DNA from: Nitrospiraceae bacterium
GTDB taxonomy: Bacteria; Nitrospirota; Nitrospiria; Nitrospirales; Nitrospiraceae
Direction: 5' to 3'
Length of the DNA: 38,449 bases
Assembly (NCBI GenBank): GCA_900299325.1
Contig: OMJK01000067.1
Span: 1 to 38,449 of the forward strand
Every line of letters begins with the position of its first letter. Positions within the stretch are counted from its first letter, which is position 1. The notes under the pieces are model-generated. The model was not told where the DNA came from. It did not search any database and saw nothing but the letters and a program-made list of their open reading frames with translations. The position numbers were made by a program, and so were the translations under genes. Positions 27,505 to 38,449 of this stretch are shown in pieces.

Positions 27505-28299
27505 GTGTCCAACTCCGAATCATCCATCATTCAATTTGAGCGCGCGACCTTCGGCTTTCCCGGTATCATTGCCCTGAAGGATATTACTCTCTCCATCAGC
27601 GCCGGCCAGTTCGTGGGTGTCATCGGTCCCAACGGATCCGGGAAAACCACGCTCTGTCGGGCGGTACTCGGCCTCATGGCACCGCTCGAGGGGCATCTGC
27701 ACATCTTCGATTGCGCTTGCGACGAGTTGCGGTGCCACCATCGCGCGCAGATCGGCTATCTGCCGCAGAAAGGCGTCGTCGATCGGAACTTTCCCGTGAC
27801 GGTTCTGGAGACCGTCATGATGGGCCGTTACGGAGCACTGGGGCTGCTCAAGCGGCCGTCGGGCAAGGACCGGGAGATCGCGATGGAAGCGCTAGCGCAT
27901 GTGGGTATGGAGTCGCACCGGGACACGGCGCTGGGCCATCTGTCAGGAGGGCAGCAGCAGCGGGTGTTCATCGCGCGGGCGCTCGCGCAGCAGCCGAAAG
28001 TGCTGCTCTTGGATGAGCCGACAACGGGTCTCGATATTACGACACAGCACAACGTCATCGAACTGGTGCAGCATCTCCATGAAGAACTGAAGCTGACCGT
28101 ACTCTTGATCACTCACGACATTAATATGATTCGGTCCCGTGTGGACCGGCTGGTGTTGCTCAAGACCAGGCTCTACGCGTCCGGCCCGCCCGCCGACGTC
28201 CTGAAGCCCGACATTCTTCGTCAGGTCTACGGCAAAGATCTGGTGATTACGGACAAAGACCTCCTCATCGTCGAGGACTACCACCATCATCACCATTGA
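27505..28299 (+). CDS. Metal ABC transporter ATP-binding protein, ZnuC-like, with C-terminal His tract
   Basis: Walker [36 protein letters not shown]; ends VEDYHHHHH. Likely GTG start 27505 (track starts 27454). Confidence 0.92.
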   Translation: MSNSESSIIQFERATFGFPGIIALKDITLSISAGQFVGVIGPNGSGKTTLCRAVLGLMAPLEGHLHIFDCACDELRCHHRAQIGYLPQKGVVDRNFPVTVLETVMMGRYGALGLLKRPSGKDREIAMEALAHVGMESHRDTALGHLSGGQQQRVFIARALAQQPKVLLLDEPTTGLDITTQHNVIELVQHLHEELKLTVLLITHDINMIRSRVDRLVLLKTRLYASGPPADVLKPDILRQVYGKDLVITDKDLLIVEDYHHHHH

Positions 28300-28328
28300 A
28301 AGACGAACTGGAGGCGTGCTCACACCCC

Positions 28329-29153
28329 ATGCTTGATTTATTCACCTACGACTTCATGCAACGCTCGCTCCTTGCCGCGGCAATGGTGGGCGGACTCTGT
28401 TCCGCGGTCGGCGTGTTTGTCGTCTTGCGCGGACTGGCGTTCGTTGGTGCCGGGACGTCGCATGCGGCCTTTGCCGGCGTGGCACTCGGCTATCTGATGG
28501 GCTGGCCGCCGTTGGGGTTGGCGATTCTGTTCGGATTGGCCACGGTGTGGATCACAGGCTGGATGGAGGAACGGGGCCGGATGAAACTCGACGTGTCGAT
28601 CGGCATTCTCTACACGACGACGATGGCGTTGGCGATTCTCTTCATCGGCCTGATGAAGGCCTATAATGCCGAGGTCTACGGGTATCTGTTCGGCAGCGTG
28701 TTGTCGGTGACCGGTGACGAGTTGCGCACGATCGGCGGGCTTGGCCTGCTGGTATTGGGAGTAATTCTACTTTTTTCCAAAGAGCTTTACTTCATCGCGT
28801 TCGATCAGGAAATGGCGGAAGCGTCCGGCGTGCCCGCGCGGCGGATGTTTTTTCTGTTGCTCACGGTGATCGCCCTGACGGTGGTGGTCTCCATGAAGAC
28901 CGTCGGCGCGATTCTCGTGTTCGCCATGATTCTGATCCCGGCGTCGACCGCGTATCAACTGACCCATAGCCTCACCACGCTGACCTGGTATTCCGTGGCG
29001 ATCGGCGTCACAACGTCTGTTGCGGGCGTCATGATCTCGGCTCTGTGGGATGTTCCATCCGGTCCCGCCATCGTGCTGCTGGCGACCACCATGTTTTTCC
29101 TCTCCGTTCTCTTTTCTCCCAAACGGATCAACCGTCCGCTGCTCAGCGCGTAG
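28329..29153 (+). CDS. Metal ABC transporter permease, ZnuB-like
   Basis: MLDLFTYDFMQRSLLAAAMVGGLCSAVGVFVVLRGLAFVGAGTSHAAFAGVALGYLMG, multiple TM segments. Confidence 0.92.
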   Translation: MLDLFTYDFMQRSLLAAAMVGGLCSAVGVFVVLRGLAFVGAGTSHAAFAGVALGYLMGWPPLGLAILFGLATVWITGWMEERGRMKLDVSIGILYTTTMALAILFIGLMKAYNAEVYGYLFGSVLSVTGDELRTIGGLGLLVLGVILLFSKELYFIAFDQEMAEASGVPARRMFFLLLTVIALTVVVSMKTVGAILVFAMILIPASTAYQLTHSLTTLTWYSVAIGVTTSVAGVMISALWDVPSGPAIVLLATTMFFLSVLFSPKRINRPLLSA

Positions 29154-29203
29154 CGTTGGACGAAGGCCGGATTGGTCGTGCGGGGAATCGGCGTGCGACG
29201 CGG

Positions 29204-29635
29204 CTATTCGAGACGGGACTGTTTCGAACGCACCCAGACCATGCCGGTCTGTTCTTTGGAGCTGAACCCGAGTTTTTCATAAAAGCCGGGCCGTCTGGTA
29301 CAGAGCCAGATCAACTCGACCTTCTTGAGCCGGGGATGCTGGAGAATGCGCTGGACGAGATCCGTGCCAATGCCCTGTTTCTGGTAGGCTTTGTCGACAA
29401 TCACGTCCCAGATCGTGGCGCGATAGACGAAGTCCGTCAGGACACGGCCGAATCCGACCAGATGATCGCCGTCCCAGGCACACAGCGCCACGTCTGTATG
29501 TTTGAGCATCTCGCGCGCATCCTCGAGCGTGCGGCCCTTGGCCCACGGCGCTTGATGAAACAGCCGGAGCAGCTGTTCGGGGGCGAGGTCTTTTTTCTCG
29601 GAGAATATAACGACGGTCTTGAGGGCGGTGGGCAT
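29204..29635 (-). CDS. GNAT-family N-acetyltransferase
   Basis: ATIWDVIVDKAYQKQGIGTDLVQRIL...LCTRRPGFYEKLGF: acetyl-CoA loop QxxGIG. Confidence 0.88.
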   Translation of the reverse strand: MPTALKTVVIFSEKKDLAPEQLLRLFHQAPWAKGRTLEDAREMLKHTDVALCAWDGDHLVGFGRVLTDFVYRATIWDVIVDKAYQKQGIGTDLVQRILQHPRLKKVELIWLCTRRPGFYEKLGFSSKEQTGMVWVRSKQSRLE

Positions 29636-29697
29636 CTTGTACTAAATTATTGATCGTTGGTAATCAGTCACCGCGGCCCCAGTGTACGAGGAAAACG

Positions 29698-29877
29698 ATG
29701 ACAACGCAAGTCCGTAGCTGCCCCAAATGCTTCCAGCTCATGTGGCTGAAGCAGAACGAATACGACCAGCCCGACGAAGAGACCATCCGTGCAAAGTGTC
29801 CGCACTGTGGCGCAACGGTCCGGTTCAAGCTGGTGTCCGAAGGCGCGAATGCGACAGGCCCCAAAATGGGCCACTAG
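29698..29877 (+). CDS. Small zinc-ribbon protein (59 aa)
   Basis: MTTQVRSCPKCFQLMWLKQNEYDQPDEETIRAKCPHCGATVRFKLVSEG; two CPxC pairs. Confidence 0.75.
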   Translation: MTTQVRSCPKCFQLMWLKQNEYDQPDEETIRAKCPHCGATVRFKLVSEGANATGPKMGH

Positions 29878-30002
29878 CACACCGCTGAAAATAGCCGCCA
29901 ACATCGTTCTCAGTCACCCTCCTCCTTGCGACGTACACACAACGTACGCCTCAGTCGTCGGGTTCCCTGCGGCCTTGTTGGCGAACTATTTTGAGCGGTG
30001 CG

Positions 30003-30428
30003 TTACATTCCCCTCCCGGCGCCGTCCAGTTCCGGTTTATTCCCCGGCAAAATCTTGTGGAGCGCGGCGCGGTATTCAGACAGGCGTTTTTCGTCGATCC
30101 GGCCCACCTCGATTTCTTTGTCCCGCTGCATCCGTTCCAAATGATCCAGTACGGCCAGAAGCGGCTGCACAGCACCCAACAGGTTGCCGACCTCGAACGC
30201 CTCAAGTGACTCGATGACCGGTTCATTCAAGCCCTTGTAGGCTGTGCCGGCGGCCTGATGGCGGAACCGCGAGACGACCTCTTCATAATCCTCCACGGCT
30301 TCGAGCTTCGGCTTCACCCCCGTCGGCACTGCGGCCAAATGGACGATGGGCGGCAGTTTGCCGGCATAGGATTTCAGTTGTGAGACGAGCGCACCGAGTG
30401 CGTCCAGGACTTCAGCTGTGTGCATCAC
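30003..30428 (-). CDS. Hypothetical protein, 141 aa, helical
   Basis: MMHTAEVLDALGALVSQLKSYAGKLPPIVHLAAVPTGVKPKLEAVEDYEEVV...; no family recognised. Confidence 0.65.
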   Translation of the reverse strand: MMHTAEVLDALGALVSQLKSYAGKLPPIVHLAAVPTGVKPKLEAVEDYEEVVSRFRHQAAGTAYKGLNEPVIESLEAFEVGNLLGAVQPLLAVLDHLERMQRDKEIEVGRIDEKRLSEYRAALHKILPGNKPELDGAGRGM

Positions 30429-30473
30429 ATTTCCTTAAAGATGACACTGCTTACGCGCTGACCAGGGAACCTG

Positions 30474-31439
30474 TCAAGATTGCTTGGCTTTGGCGGTCGG
30501 CTTGAGCTGTTCCAATCCCTGCGCCACAGTGGCCATATCCAGTGGAACCTGGCTGGTGAATTCCTGCGTGAGACCGGTGACCGGGTGGTGAAACCCTAAT
30601 GTCCGCGCGTGGAGCATGACACGAGGAATGTCGACGGTCGCAACCACGCACACCTTTCGCCCTCCATACGTCGGATCTCCGAGAATCGGATGCCCCAGCG
30701 AACTCAAATGCACGCGAAGCTGGTGTGTGCGTCCGGTGCGCGGATGCAGCAGGACGTGAGCGGCAACCTTTCCATACCGCTGGTCGACTTTGTACTCCGT
30801 CACAGATTCTTTGGGATTAGTCGTCCGGGCGGAAAACTTTTTTCGCTCCTTGGTATCGCGGCCGATTGCCAATTCGATAACCCCGTGCCCCTTCTTCGGC
30901 ACGCCCCAAATGAGCGCCTCATACACACGGGTGATTGTGTGATGCTTAAATTGTCCTGCCAGATGCCGGTGAGCGTGATCGGTTTTGGCAATGACCATGA
31001 CGCCGGATGTGTCCTTGTCGAGCCGGTGGACGAGCCCGGGCCGTTCCTTCCCGCCGATCGTCGACATGGTTCCTCCTGAGGTTTGAAAGTGATGCAGGAG
31101 GGCATTCACGAGCGTGCCGGACCAATTACCCGGCGCTGGATGGACCACGATACCAGCCGGCTTGTTGAGGACCAGCAGCTGATCGTCCTCGTACAAGATG
31201 TCGAGCGGGATGGCTTCTCCCTTGAGGGCAAGCGGTTCAGGCTTCGGCACATCCATCGTGATTTTGTCGCCCGGTTTGATCTTCTGGCTGGGTTTCACTG
31301 CCTGATCGTTGATCCGAATACGGCCGAGTTCAATCAGCCGCTGAAGGGCGGAGCGGGAGATGTCCCGTTCGCGGTTGACGAGAAAGACGTCCAGCCGCTT
31401 GGGTTGCTCTCCAGCCGTGACGACGAATTCGGTGATCAT
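30474..31439 (-). CDS. rluD: Pseudouridine synthase, RluD/RluA family
   Basis: S4 domain, LVHRLDKDTSGVMVIAKTD catalytic motif, RTGRTHQLRVHLSSLGHPILGDPTYGG. Confidence 0.93.
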   Translation of the reverse strand: MITEFVVTAGEQPKRLDVFLVNRERDISRSALQRLIELGRIRINDQAVKPSQKIKPGDKITMDVPKPEPLALKGEAIPLDILYEDDQLLVLNKPAGIVVHPAPGNWSGTLVNALLHHFQTSGGTMSTIGGKERPGLVHRLDKDTSGVMVIAKTDHAHRHLAGQFKHHTITRVYEALIWGVPKKGHGVIELAIGRDTKERKKFSARTTNPKESVTEYKVDQRYGKVAAHVLLHPRTGRTHQLRVHLSSLGHPILGDPTYGGRKVCVVATVDIPRVMLHARTLGFHHPVTGLTQEFTSQVPLDMATVAQGLEQLKPTAKAKQS

Positions 31440-31509
31440 GGGACGATCACGCTATAGCAGAGGCAGACCGGATTTCAATGAAGAACGGACGTGCGTTGGG
31501 CAATACCAG

Positions 31510-31932
31510 TCACGCGTGGCCGGTCTTCCGGGCGCGCTCGGCGATCTTCTTGCGGAGGCGGGCTTTTTCGAGGCTGATTTCGGCGGCTTTGAGTTCTGAG
31601 GGCAGGCCACCCGCTTTCAGGCGCTGTTCGGCCTTTTCCACGGCGGCCTGGGCACGGCCGACGTCGATGTCTTCGGCCTTCTCGGCGATTTCGGCCATGA
31701 CGGTCACTTTGGTCGGCGTGACTTCCGCATAGCCCCACAGGATGGCCATATGACCGGTCTGGTCGCCGACGCGATAGCGCAATTCTCCGATGCGAAGCGT
31801 CGAAAGCAAGTACGCGTGGCCGGGCAACACGCCGAATTCGCCTTCCGATCCAGGGGCGATGACTTCATCCACCTGCTGGCTCAGCAGCTGCTTCTCCGGC
31901 GTAACGACCTCTAACAAAATCTTCCCAGCCAT
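31510..31932 (-). CDS. atpC: F1F0 ATP synthase epsilon subunit
   Basis: LLEVVTPEKQLLSQQVDEVIAPGSEGEFGVLPGHAYLLSTLRIGELRY. Confidence 0.96.
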   Translation of the reverse strand: MAGKILLEVVTPEKQLLSQQVDEVIAPGSEGEFGVLPGHAYLLSTLRIGELRYRVGDQTGHMAILWGYAEVTPTKVTVMAEIAEKAEDIDVGRAQAAVEKAEQRLKAGGLPSELKAAEISLEKARLRKKIAERARKTGHA

Positions 31933-31964
31933 TTGTTTTTCGTTCTCTCCCCCCCTCTACTCAC

Positions 31965-32053
31965 GCGCATCCGGCAGGGTGATCTCAAGTGCGCGCATTG
32001 ACCGAGCACAGCTTTATCGAGCGCGGGTAGGAGATCACCCTGCCGAGGTGCGC
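31965..32053 (-). promoter_or_regulatory. Long intergenic hairpin between atpD and atpC
   Basis: 15-bp perfect inverted repeat CGGCAGGGTGATCTC (31972-31986) / GAGATCACCCTGCCG (32031-32045), extended by GCGCA/TGCGC (31965-31969 / 32049-32053). No U-tract after it. Confidence 0.75.
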
Positions 32054-33532
<1,479 letters not shown>

Positions 33533-34411
33533 CTACTTGAGCGCCTCGGCGCCGCCGACGATGTCCATGAGTTCTTTGGTAATCGCAGCCTGTCGGGTCT
33601 TGTTGTAATAGAGCGTGACCTTCTTGATAAGCTGGCCGGCGTTCCGCGTGGCGCCGTCCATCGCCGCCATGCGGGCGCCGTGTTCCGCCGCGGCCGACTC
33701 CAACAGAATCCGATAGGCCTGGACTTGAAAATGTTTCGGCACCAGCGCGTTCAACAGGTCGGCTTCGTCCGGCTCGTACAGATAGCTGCCGCCGGTTGTG
33801 CCCTCGGCCTGCGCCGTCCCGAACTCTGCGGTCGCATCGACAGGAAACAACTTCTCGACGATCACGCGCTGTTGAATCGCCGACTTGAACTCGTTGTAGA
33901 CGACGTAGAGCTCGTCGAAGGTGCCTTTGACGAAGTTGTCCGTCAAATCACCGCCGATATCGATCGCATGTTCAAAGCTCAGTTTGTCAAAGACCCCGGT
34001 CCATTCCTGCCGGATCGTCCAGGTGCGGCGGCGGAAATAGTCGCGGCCCTTGCGGCCGACGATGCTCAGATTGACCCGGACGCCGCGGGCTTCACACTGT
34101 CGCACGAACTCGGCGCTCTTCCGGACAATATTGCCGTTGAACCCGCCGCAGAGTCCTCGGTCGCTGGTGACAACGAGGACCTCGATCTTCTTCCCTTCTC
34201 GCTTCTGCAGCAGCGGATGCGATGACCGATTGACGCGCTGGCTGAGATTGCTGAGCACGCCGCGCATCTTATGGGCATATGGTCGGGCGGCCAAAATGCG
34301 GTCCTGCGAACGCTTGAGCTTCGCCGCGGCCACCATCTTCATAGCCTTGGTAATCTTCTGCGTGTTTTTAAACGCCGCGATCTTACGGCGCAAACTTTGT
34401 AAACTGGGCAT
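33533..34411 (-). CDS. atpG: F1F0 ATP synthase gamma subunit
   Basis: MPSLQSLRRKIAAFKNTQKITKAMKMVAAAKLKR, TSDRGLCGGFN, ARMAAMDGATRNAGQLI. Confidence 0.97.
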   Translation of the reverse strand: MPSLQSLRRKIAAFKNTQKITKAMKMVAAAKLKRSQDRILAARPYAHKMRGVLSNLSQRVNRSSHPLLQKREGKKIEVLVVTSDRGLCGGFNGNIVRKSAEFVRQCEARGVRVNLSIVGRKGRDYFRRRTWTIRQEWTGVFDKLSFEHAIDIGGDLTDNFVKGTFDELYVVYNEFKSAIQQRVIVEKLFPVDATAEFGTAQAEGTTGGSYLYEPDEADLLNALVPKHFQVQAYRILLESAAAEHGARMAAMDGATRNAGQLIKKVTLYYNKTRQAAITKELMDIVGGAEALK

Positions 34412-34432
34412 CGGTAGACGTTCTGGACGCCG

Positions 34433-35950
34433 TTACTTCGCGCCGTATCCCATCTTTTGTTTGAAGGTCGTAATCATCTCTTTCAGCTTGCCCCCGACCT
34501 TGTCGTCGATCTTGCCGATACTCGTGACTTCTTTCTTCAGGTCGGGATGGTGTTGCTGAATATAATGGAGCAGGTCGCTTTCGAACTGCTGCACCTTGTC
34601 GACCGGCACATCGTCGAGAAAGCCGTTGACGCCGGCATAAATCGACAACACCTGGTCGGCCACCGGCATCGGCTTGTATTGCCCCTGCTTCAACAGCTCC
34701 ACCATGCGGACGCCGCGGGCGAGCTGCATCTGGGTGGCCTTGTCGAGTTCGCTGCCGAACTGGGCGAACGCCGCCATCTCGCGGTATTGGGCCAGGTCCA
34801 ACCGCAGCGTACCCGCCACCTGCTTCATGGTCTTGATCTGCGCGGATCCGCCGACGCGCGACACCGACAGGCCGACGTTAATCGCAGGTCGAATGCCGGA
34901 ATAAAACAAATCGCTGCCGAGATAAATCTGGCCGTCGGTGATCGAAATGACGTTGGTTGGAATGTAGGCCGACACGTCGCCAGCCTGCGTTTCAATAATC
35001 GGCAGCGCGGTCAAGCTACCACCGCCGAGCTTGTCGCTCAGCTTGGCGGCCCGCTCGAGTAACCGGGAGTGCAGATAAAACACGTCGCCTGGATAGGCTT
35101 CGCGGCCCGGTGGTCTGCGGAGCAACAGTGACAGCTGCCGATAGGCCACCGCGTGCTTCGAGAGGTCGTCGTACACGATTAACGCATGCTTGCCGTTGTC
35201 GCGGAAATATTCTCCAATTGCAGCACCGGCGAAGGGTGCCAGGAACTGCATCGGCGCGGCGTCGCTCGCCGTGGCCGAGACGACCATGCTGTATTCCATC
35301 GCGTGGTGTTCTTCGAGCGTTTTGACAACACGGGCGACGGTCGAACGCTTCTGACCGATAGCGACATAGATACAGAAGACGCCGAGGCCCTTCTGGTTGA
35401 TGATCGTATCGACTGCGATCGCTGTCTTGCCGGTCTGCCGGTCGCCGATGATCAGTTCGCGCTGTCCGCGGCCGATGGGAATCATGGCGTCGATCGCCTT
35501 GATGCCGGTCTGCAACGGTTCGCGGACCGATTGTCTGGTGTTCACGCCAGGTGCGACGACTTCGATACGGGAAGAGTGTTGCGACTTGATCGGGCCCTTG
35601 CCGTCGATCGGCTGGCCGATGGCGTTGACGACACGGCCGACCAAGGCTTCGCCGACGGGAATTTCCGCGATGCGGCCCGTGCGCTTGACCGGATCGCCTT
35701 CCTTAATCCCAACGTCGTCGCCCATCAACACGGCGCCGACGTTGTCCTCTTCGAGGTTCAGCGCGATGCCGTACAGCCCGCCAGGGAACTCCAACATTTC
35801 GCCGGCCATGGCGCCATCGAGGCCATAGACCTTGGCGATGCCGTCGCCGACCTGAATGACCGAACCGGTCTCTTTGACGTCGACCTGCTTGTCGAAGCCT
35901 TTGATCTTTTCTTTAATGATCGCACTGATTTCTTCCGCTTTGATCTGCAT
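34433..35950 (-). CDS. atpA: F1F0 ATP synthase alpha subunit
   Basis: [68 protein letters not shown]. Confidence 0.98.
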   Translation of the reverse strand: MQIKAEEISAIIKEKIKGFDKQVDVKETGSVIQVGDGIAKVYGLDGAMAGEMLEFPGGLYGIALNLEEDNVGAVLMGDDVGIKEGDPVKRTGRIAEIPVGEALVGRVVNAIGQPIDGKGPIKSQHSSRIEVVAPGVNTRQSVREPLQTGIKAIDAMIPIGRGQRELIIGDRQTGKTAIAVDTIINQKGLGVFCIYVAIGQKRSTVARVVKTLEEHHAMEYSMVVSATASDAAPMQFLAPFAGAAIGEYFRDNGKHALIVYDDLSKHAVAYRQLSLLLRRPPGREAYPGDVFYLHSRLLERAAKLSDKLGGGSLTALPIIETQAGDVSAYIPTNVISITDGQIYLGSDLFYSGIRPAINVGLSVSRVGGSAQIKTMKQVAGTLRLDLAQYREMAAFAQFGSELDKATQMQLARGVRMVELLKQGQYKPMPVADQVLSIYAGVNGFLDDVPVDKVQQFESDLLHYIQQHHPDLKKEVTSIGKIDDKVGGKLKEMITTFKQKMGYGAK

Positions 35951-35964
35951 GAGAGCTCCTTAGA

Positions 35965-36504
35965 CTAGTCTCGTGTCAGCAATGTCTGCATGTCGTTCAA
36001 CCGCCCGCGGACCGTGCTGTCGACAACGGTGCTGCCGATATGAATTTGCAATCCGGCAAGGTGGTTGGGGTTGGTCTCAAAGGTGACGTCGACGTCGCGC
36101 TTCAGCTGCTCACGGAGGCGCGCTTTGATCCGGTCTTGTTCGGCTTTGGGCAGTGCGGCGGCTGACGACACGGTGACCTGCTGGGTGCCTTTGGACTGAT
36201 CGACCAGCCGGCCGAAGGCGTCGGCGATGTCCGGCAAAAATCCAACCCGGTTTTTTTTCACCAACTGGCCCAGAAACGCTTTGCCGGCAGGCGGGCACCC
36301 GAGTCGTCCGCCGAGTTCGGTCAGTACGGCGATCTTCTGGTCGACGCCGAAGGCCGGCGAGGCAACGACATGGCGCAGGGCGGACGAATCCTTCATGGCC
36401 TGTCCGAGGCCATTCAATGTCCCCCGCGTCGCTTCGATGTTCGATTGATCCAGAAGCTCGAAGAGTGCTTGGGCGTACCGTCGCGCAACTGCTGTCTTGA
36501 TCAC
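35965..36504 (-). CDS. atpH: F1F0 ATP synthase delta subunit
   Basis: AVARRYAQALFELL..., C-terminal NPNHLAGLQIHIGSTVVDSTVRGRLNDMQTLL. Confidence 0.95.
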   Translation of the reverse strand: MIKTAVARRYAQALFELLDQSNIEATRGTLNGLGQAMKDSSALRHVVASPAFGVDQKIAVLTELGGRLGCPPAGKAFLGQLVKKNRVGFLPDIADAFGRLVDQSKGTQQVTVSSAAALPKAEQDRIKARLREQLKRDVDVTFETNPNHLAGLQIHIGSTVVDSTVRGRLNDMQTLLTRD

Positions 36505-36617
36505 TGTCCTGATCCGCTCATGGCTATGGCGTTGAGACGAACGGGAACTTCCGTGCGGCAGGCACGAAAAGGGCGCGCAAACCTATCATTCAAGGGCGGA
36601 ATCTGTCAACACGAACG

Positions 36618-37715
36618 TCAGCAGGACGCGGGTGCAAAGGGCTGAATGATTCCGCCGCCGAGCACCCGGTCGTCACGATAGAACACGGCCGATTGTCCGG
36701 GACTCAACGCGCGCTGCGGAGTGTGAAAGTGAATGCGGACTGTCGTCGCATCGAGGGGGTGGAGCGTGGCGGGTGTGGCGGGTGTCGCATAGCGCACCTT
36801 GACCTGAACCTCTGCGGGGCTATGGCCCAGGCCGGAATCCAGCCGATTCAGATCGGCCACGTCGCAGGTGCTTCGTAGCAGCGAGTCCTTCGGCCCCAGC
36901 ACCACGGTGTTGGTTGCCGGCTGGACTTGCTGGACGTAGAGGCGCTGACCAGCGGCAATTCCCAGTCCGCGGCGCTGGCCCGGCGTGTAGAACGCAATGC
37001 CGTCGTGGTTGCCGAGGTGCTGCCCCGATTCGTCGACGAACGCGCCGGGCCGCTTTGCGTCCGGGGCTTCCTTTTCGATGAAGGTCCGGTAATCGCCGTG
37101 GCTGACGAAACAGATCTCTTGGCTTTCCTTCAACTCATCAGCCGGCAGGCCCAGCGCCTCCGCTTCCTGCCAGACCTCGGATTTGTGCATGGTCCCGACG
37201 GGGAACCGCAGTTGCGGCAGCCAGGCGGCGCTGAGGCGGTACAGGAAATAGCTCTGATCCTTCTTAGGATCGACTGCGCGATGGAGTGTCGGCCCGCCGG
37301 GTTCGTGCCGGACGCAAACGTAGTGCCCGGTGGCCACATACGGAATGCCGCGCTCGGCGGCCAGATCGATCAATCCGCGCAGCTTCACGCGCTCGTTGCA
37401 CCGCACGCAGGGATTTGGCGTCGTGCCGGCCAGATAACCCTGAAGAAAATCGTCGATCACGTTGTGGCGAAACGTCCGGCGTTGGTCGATGACCTCATAC
37501 GGAATCTTGAGCTTCTGGGCGACGAACTTCGCGATGCCGATCTTGCAACAGCCCCGCTCCTGCCACTTCTTGGAGGCGGCGACGGTGTCGTCCTCATGTT
37601 CCCAGACCTGGAGCGTGACGCCGTGGACGTCGTATCCCTGGCGCACCAGGAGCGCGGCGGCGACAGAACTGTCGACTCCGCCGCTCATGCCGAGCAGCAC
37701 GCGCGGACGTGACAT
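36618..37715 (-). CDS. mnmA: tRNA-specific 2-thiouridylase
   Basis: VLLGMSGGVDSSVAAALLVRQGYDVHGVTLQVW, TPNPCVRCNERVK, ATGHYV, SYFLYRLS, GDYRTFIE. Confidence 0.96.
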   Translation of the reverse strand: MSRPRVLLGMSGGVDSSVAAALLVRQGYDVHGVTLQVWEHEDDTVAASKKWQERGCCKIGIAKFVAQKLKIPYEVIDQRRTFRHNVIDDFLQGYLAGTTPNPCVRCNERVKLRGLIDLAAERGIPYVATGHYVCVRHEPGGPTLHRAVDPKKDQSYFLYRLSAAWLPQLRFPVGTMHKSEVWQEAEALGLPADELKESQEICFVSHGDYRTFIEKEAPDAKRPGAFVDESGQHLGNHDGIAFYTPGQRRGLGIAAGQRLYVQQVQPATNTVVLGPKDSLLRSTCDVADLNRLDSGLGHSPAEVQVKVRYATPATPATLHPLDATTVRIHFHTPQRALSPGQSAVFYRDDRVLGGGIIQPFAPASC

Positions 37716-37751
37716 AGTGGCGTTATTGTACTGGGGAAATGAGGATCGGGG

Positions 37752-38198
37752 CTAGAGGTCGGTCGTGCCGACCTTCTCGCCGTACGGGGCAAGTTCATGC
37801 ACGGTCGAACCGTTCACGGATTCGCGCTCGGTCCACTTCTGCGCGCCCATATCGCACATACCATGGAAGTGAGCGCCTTCTTCGATGGAGATCGAGGGGG
37901 TTCGAATGTCTCCGATGAAGATACCCGGCTTGAGGATCTGCACTTTGTCTGTGGCGGTGACCGTGCCGTTGATTTTTCCGCTGGTCATCACGACGGCTGC
38001 GGAAACCGCGCCTTGAATGACAGCATGCTCACCGACAATGACGGCGCCGGCGCTGTGGATTTCGCCCTCCAGGCTGCCGTCGATGCGCACGGTGCCTTCC
38101 GAATTGACGATGCCCTTGAAGTGGACACCTTTTGCGAGGAACGTAAAGTTCTGGTCCTCGCCGGCCGCCTGCAGTTTCTTATCGCCGATGGTCCACAT
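37752..38198 (-). CDS. Bactofilin family cytoskeletal protein
   Basis: FLAKGVHFKGIVNSEGTVRIDGSLEGEIHSAGAVIVGEHAVIQGAVSAAVVMTSGKINGTVTATDKVQILKPGIFIGDIRTPSISIEEGAHFHGMCDM. Confidence 0.93.
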   Translation of the reverse strand: MWTIGDKKLQAAGEDQNFTFLAKGVHFKGIVNSEGTVRIDGSLEGEIHSAGAVIVGEHAVIQGAVSAAVVMTSGKINGTVTATDKVQILKPGIFIGDIRTPSISIEEGAHFHGMCDMGAQKWTERESVNGSTVHELAPYGEKVGTTDL

Positions 38199-38351
38199 GC
38201 GCCCTCCTCGGTCGACCGCCGCTCAGGCTCTCGGTCGTTTAAAATGATTAATAATCCTAACTAAATAATGATTTCGCCGTGGCTGCCGTCGAATAACGTC
38301 CGATCAGCGAACGATGCCGATCATCAGTCGTAATGAAAATGATCTTCGGCG

Positions 38352-38449
38352 TGACCCGCCCCCTGTAGTTGTACCAGCGTGAATGTGAGTCACGCACAAC
38401 GCGATGCGATCGCTTCTGGTGCTGGGGGACGATAGCCCAGCGCACTGTG
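38352..38449 (-). mobile_element. Terminal part of an IS3-like insertion sequence, truncated by window edge
   Basis: Transposase C-terminus at 38390..38449 and putative terminal inverted repeat TGACCCGCCCCCTGTAGTTGTACC beginning at 38352, resembling IS3-family ends (TGA-CCGCCCC). Confidence 0.6.
38390..38449 (-). CDS. Integrase-core transposase, last 19 residues (partial)
   Basis: Minus strand from window edge: HSALGYRPPAPEAIASRCA*, the typical C-terminus of IS3/IS481-type rve transposases. Confidence 0.78.
   Translation of the reverse strand, partial: HSALGYRPPAPEAIASRCA

Noticed and set aside
36553-36567. CGTGC-GGCAG-GCACG small stem-loop upstream of atpH
   Set aside because: Only 5-bp stem and no T tract; can occur by chance in GC-rich sequence.

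Overview
The window is a dense, GC-rich bacterial chromosomal segment. Gene content suggests a Nitrospira-like (Nitrospirota) chromosome, but that is inference only. From left to right it holds: (i) a partial zinc-ribbon protein, an Mrp-type P-loop ATPase, and a minus-strand assimilatory sulfate-reduction operon (Rrf2 regulator, sulfite reductase fused to a TusA-like domain, [4Fe-4S]-type CysH, a TrpD2-like protein, CysD, CysN with a divergent APS-kinase-like domain); (ii) a Fis-type regulator with a degenerate receiver domain, HU, and tRNA-Val(GAC); (iii) thrS-infC-rpmI-rplT, convergent with a minus-strand fmt-rsmB-rpe-pheS-pheT operon whose PheRS subunits are archaeal/eukaryal in type; (iv) an initiator tRNA-fMet divergent from fmt; (v) a lytic transglycosylase, REC-GGDEF protein, beta-helix protein, TPR protein, DUF2726-like protein, AnmK, and a Zn/Mn-type ABC transporter; (vi) RluD, an F1-only ATP synthase cluster (atpH-A-G-D-C) with a long intergenic hairpin, MnmA and a bactofilin; (vii) the end of an IS3-like transposase at the right edge. 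I found no CRISPR array, phage or classical defence locus. The observations most worth follow-up are the archaeal-type PheRS at the classical bacterial pheST locus, the Sir-TusA/TrpD2 sulfur operon with its promoter/dyad, the shared TTGACW-N17-TTAGCAT tRNA promoter with a possibly near-leaderless initiator tRNA, the atpD/atpC hairpin, and the AUC start of infC.
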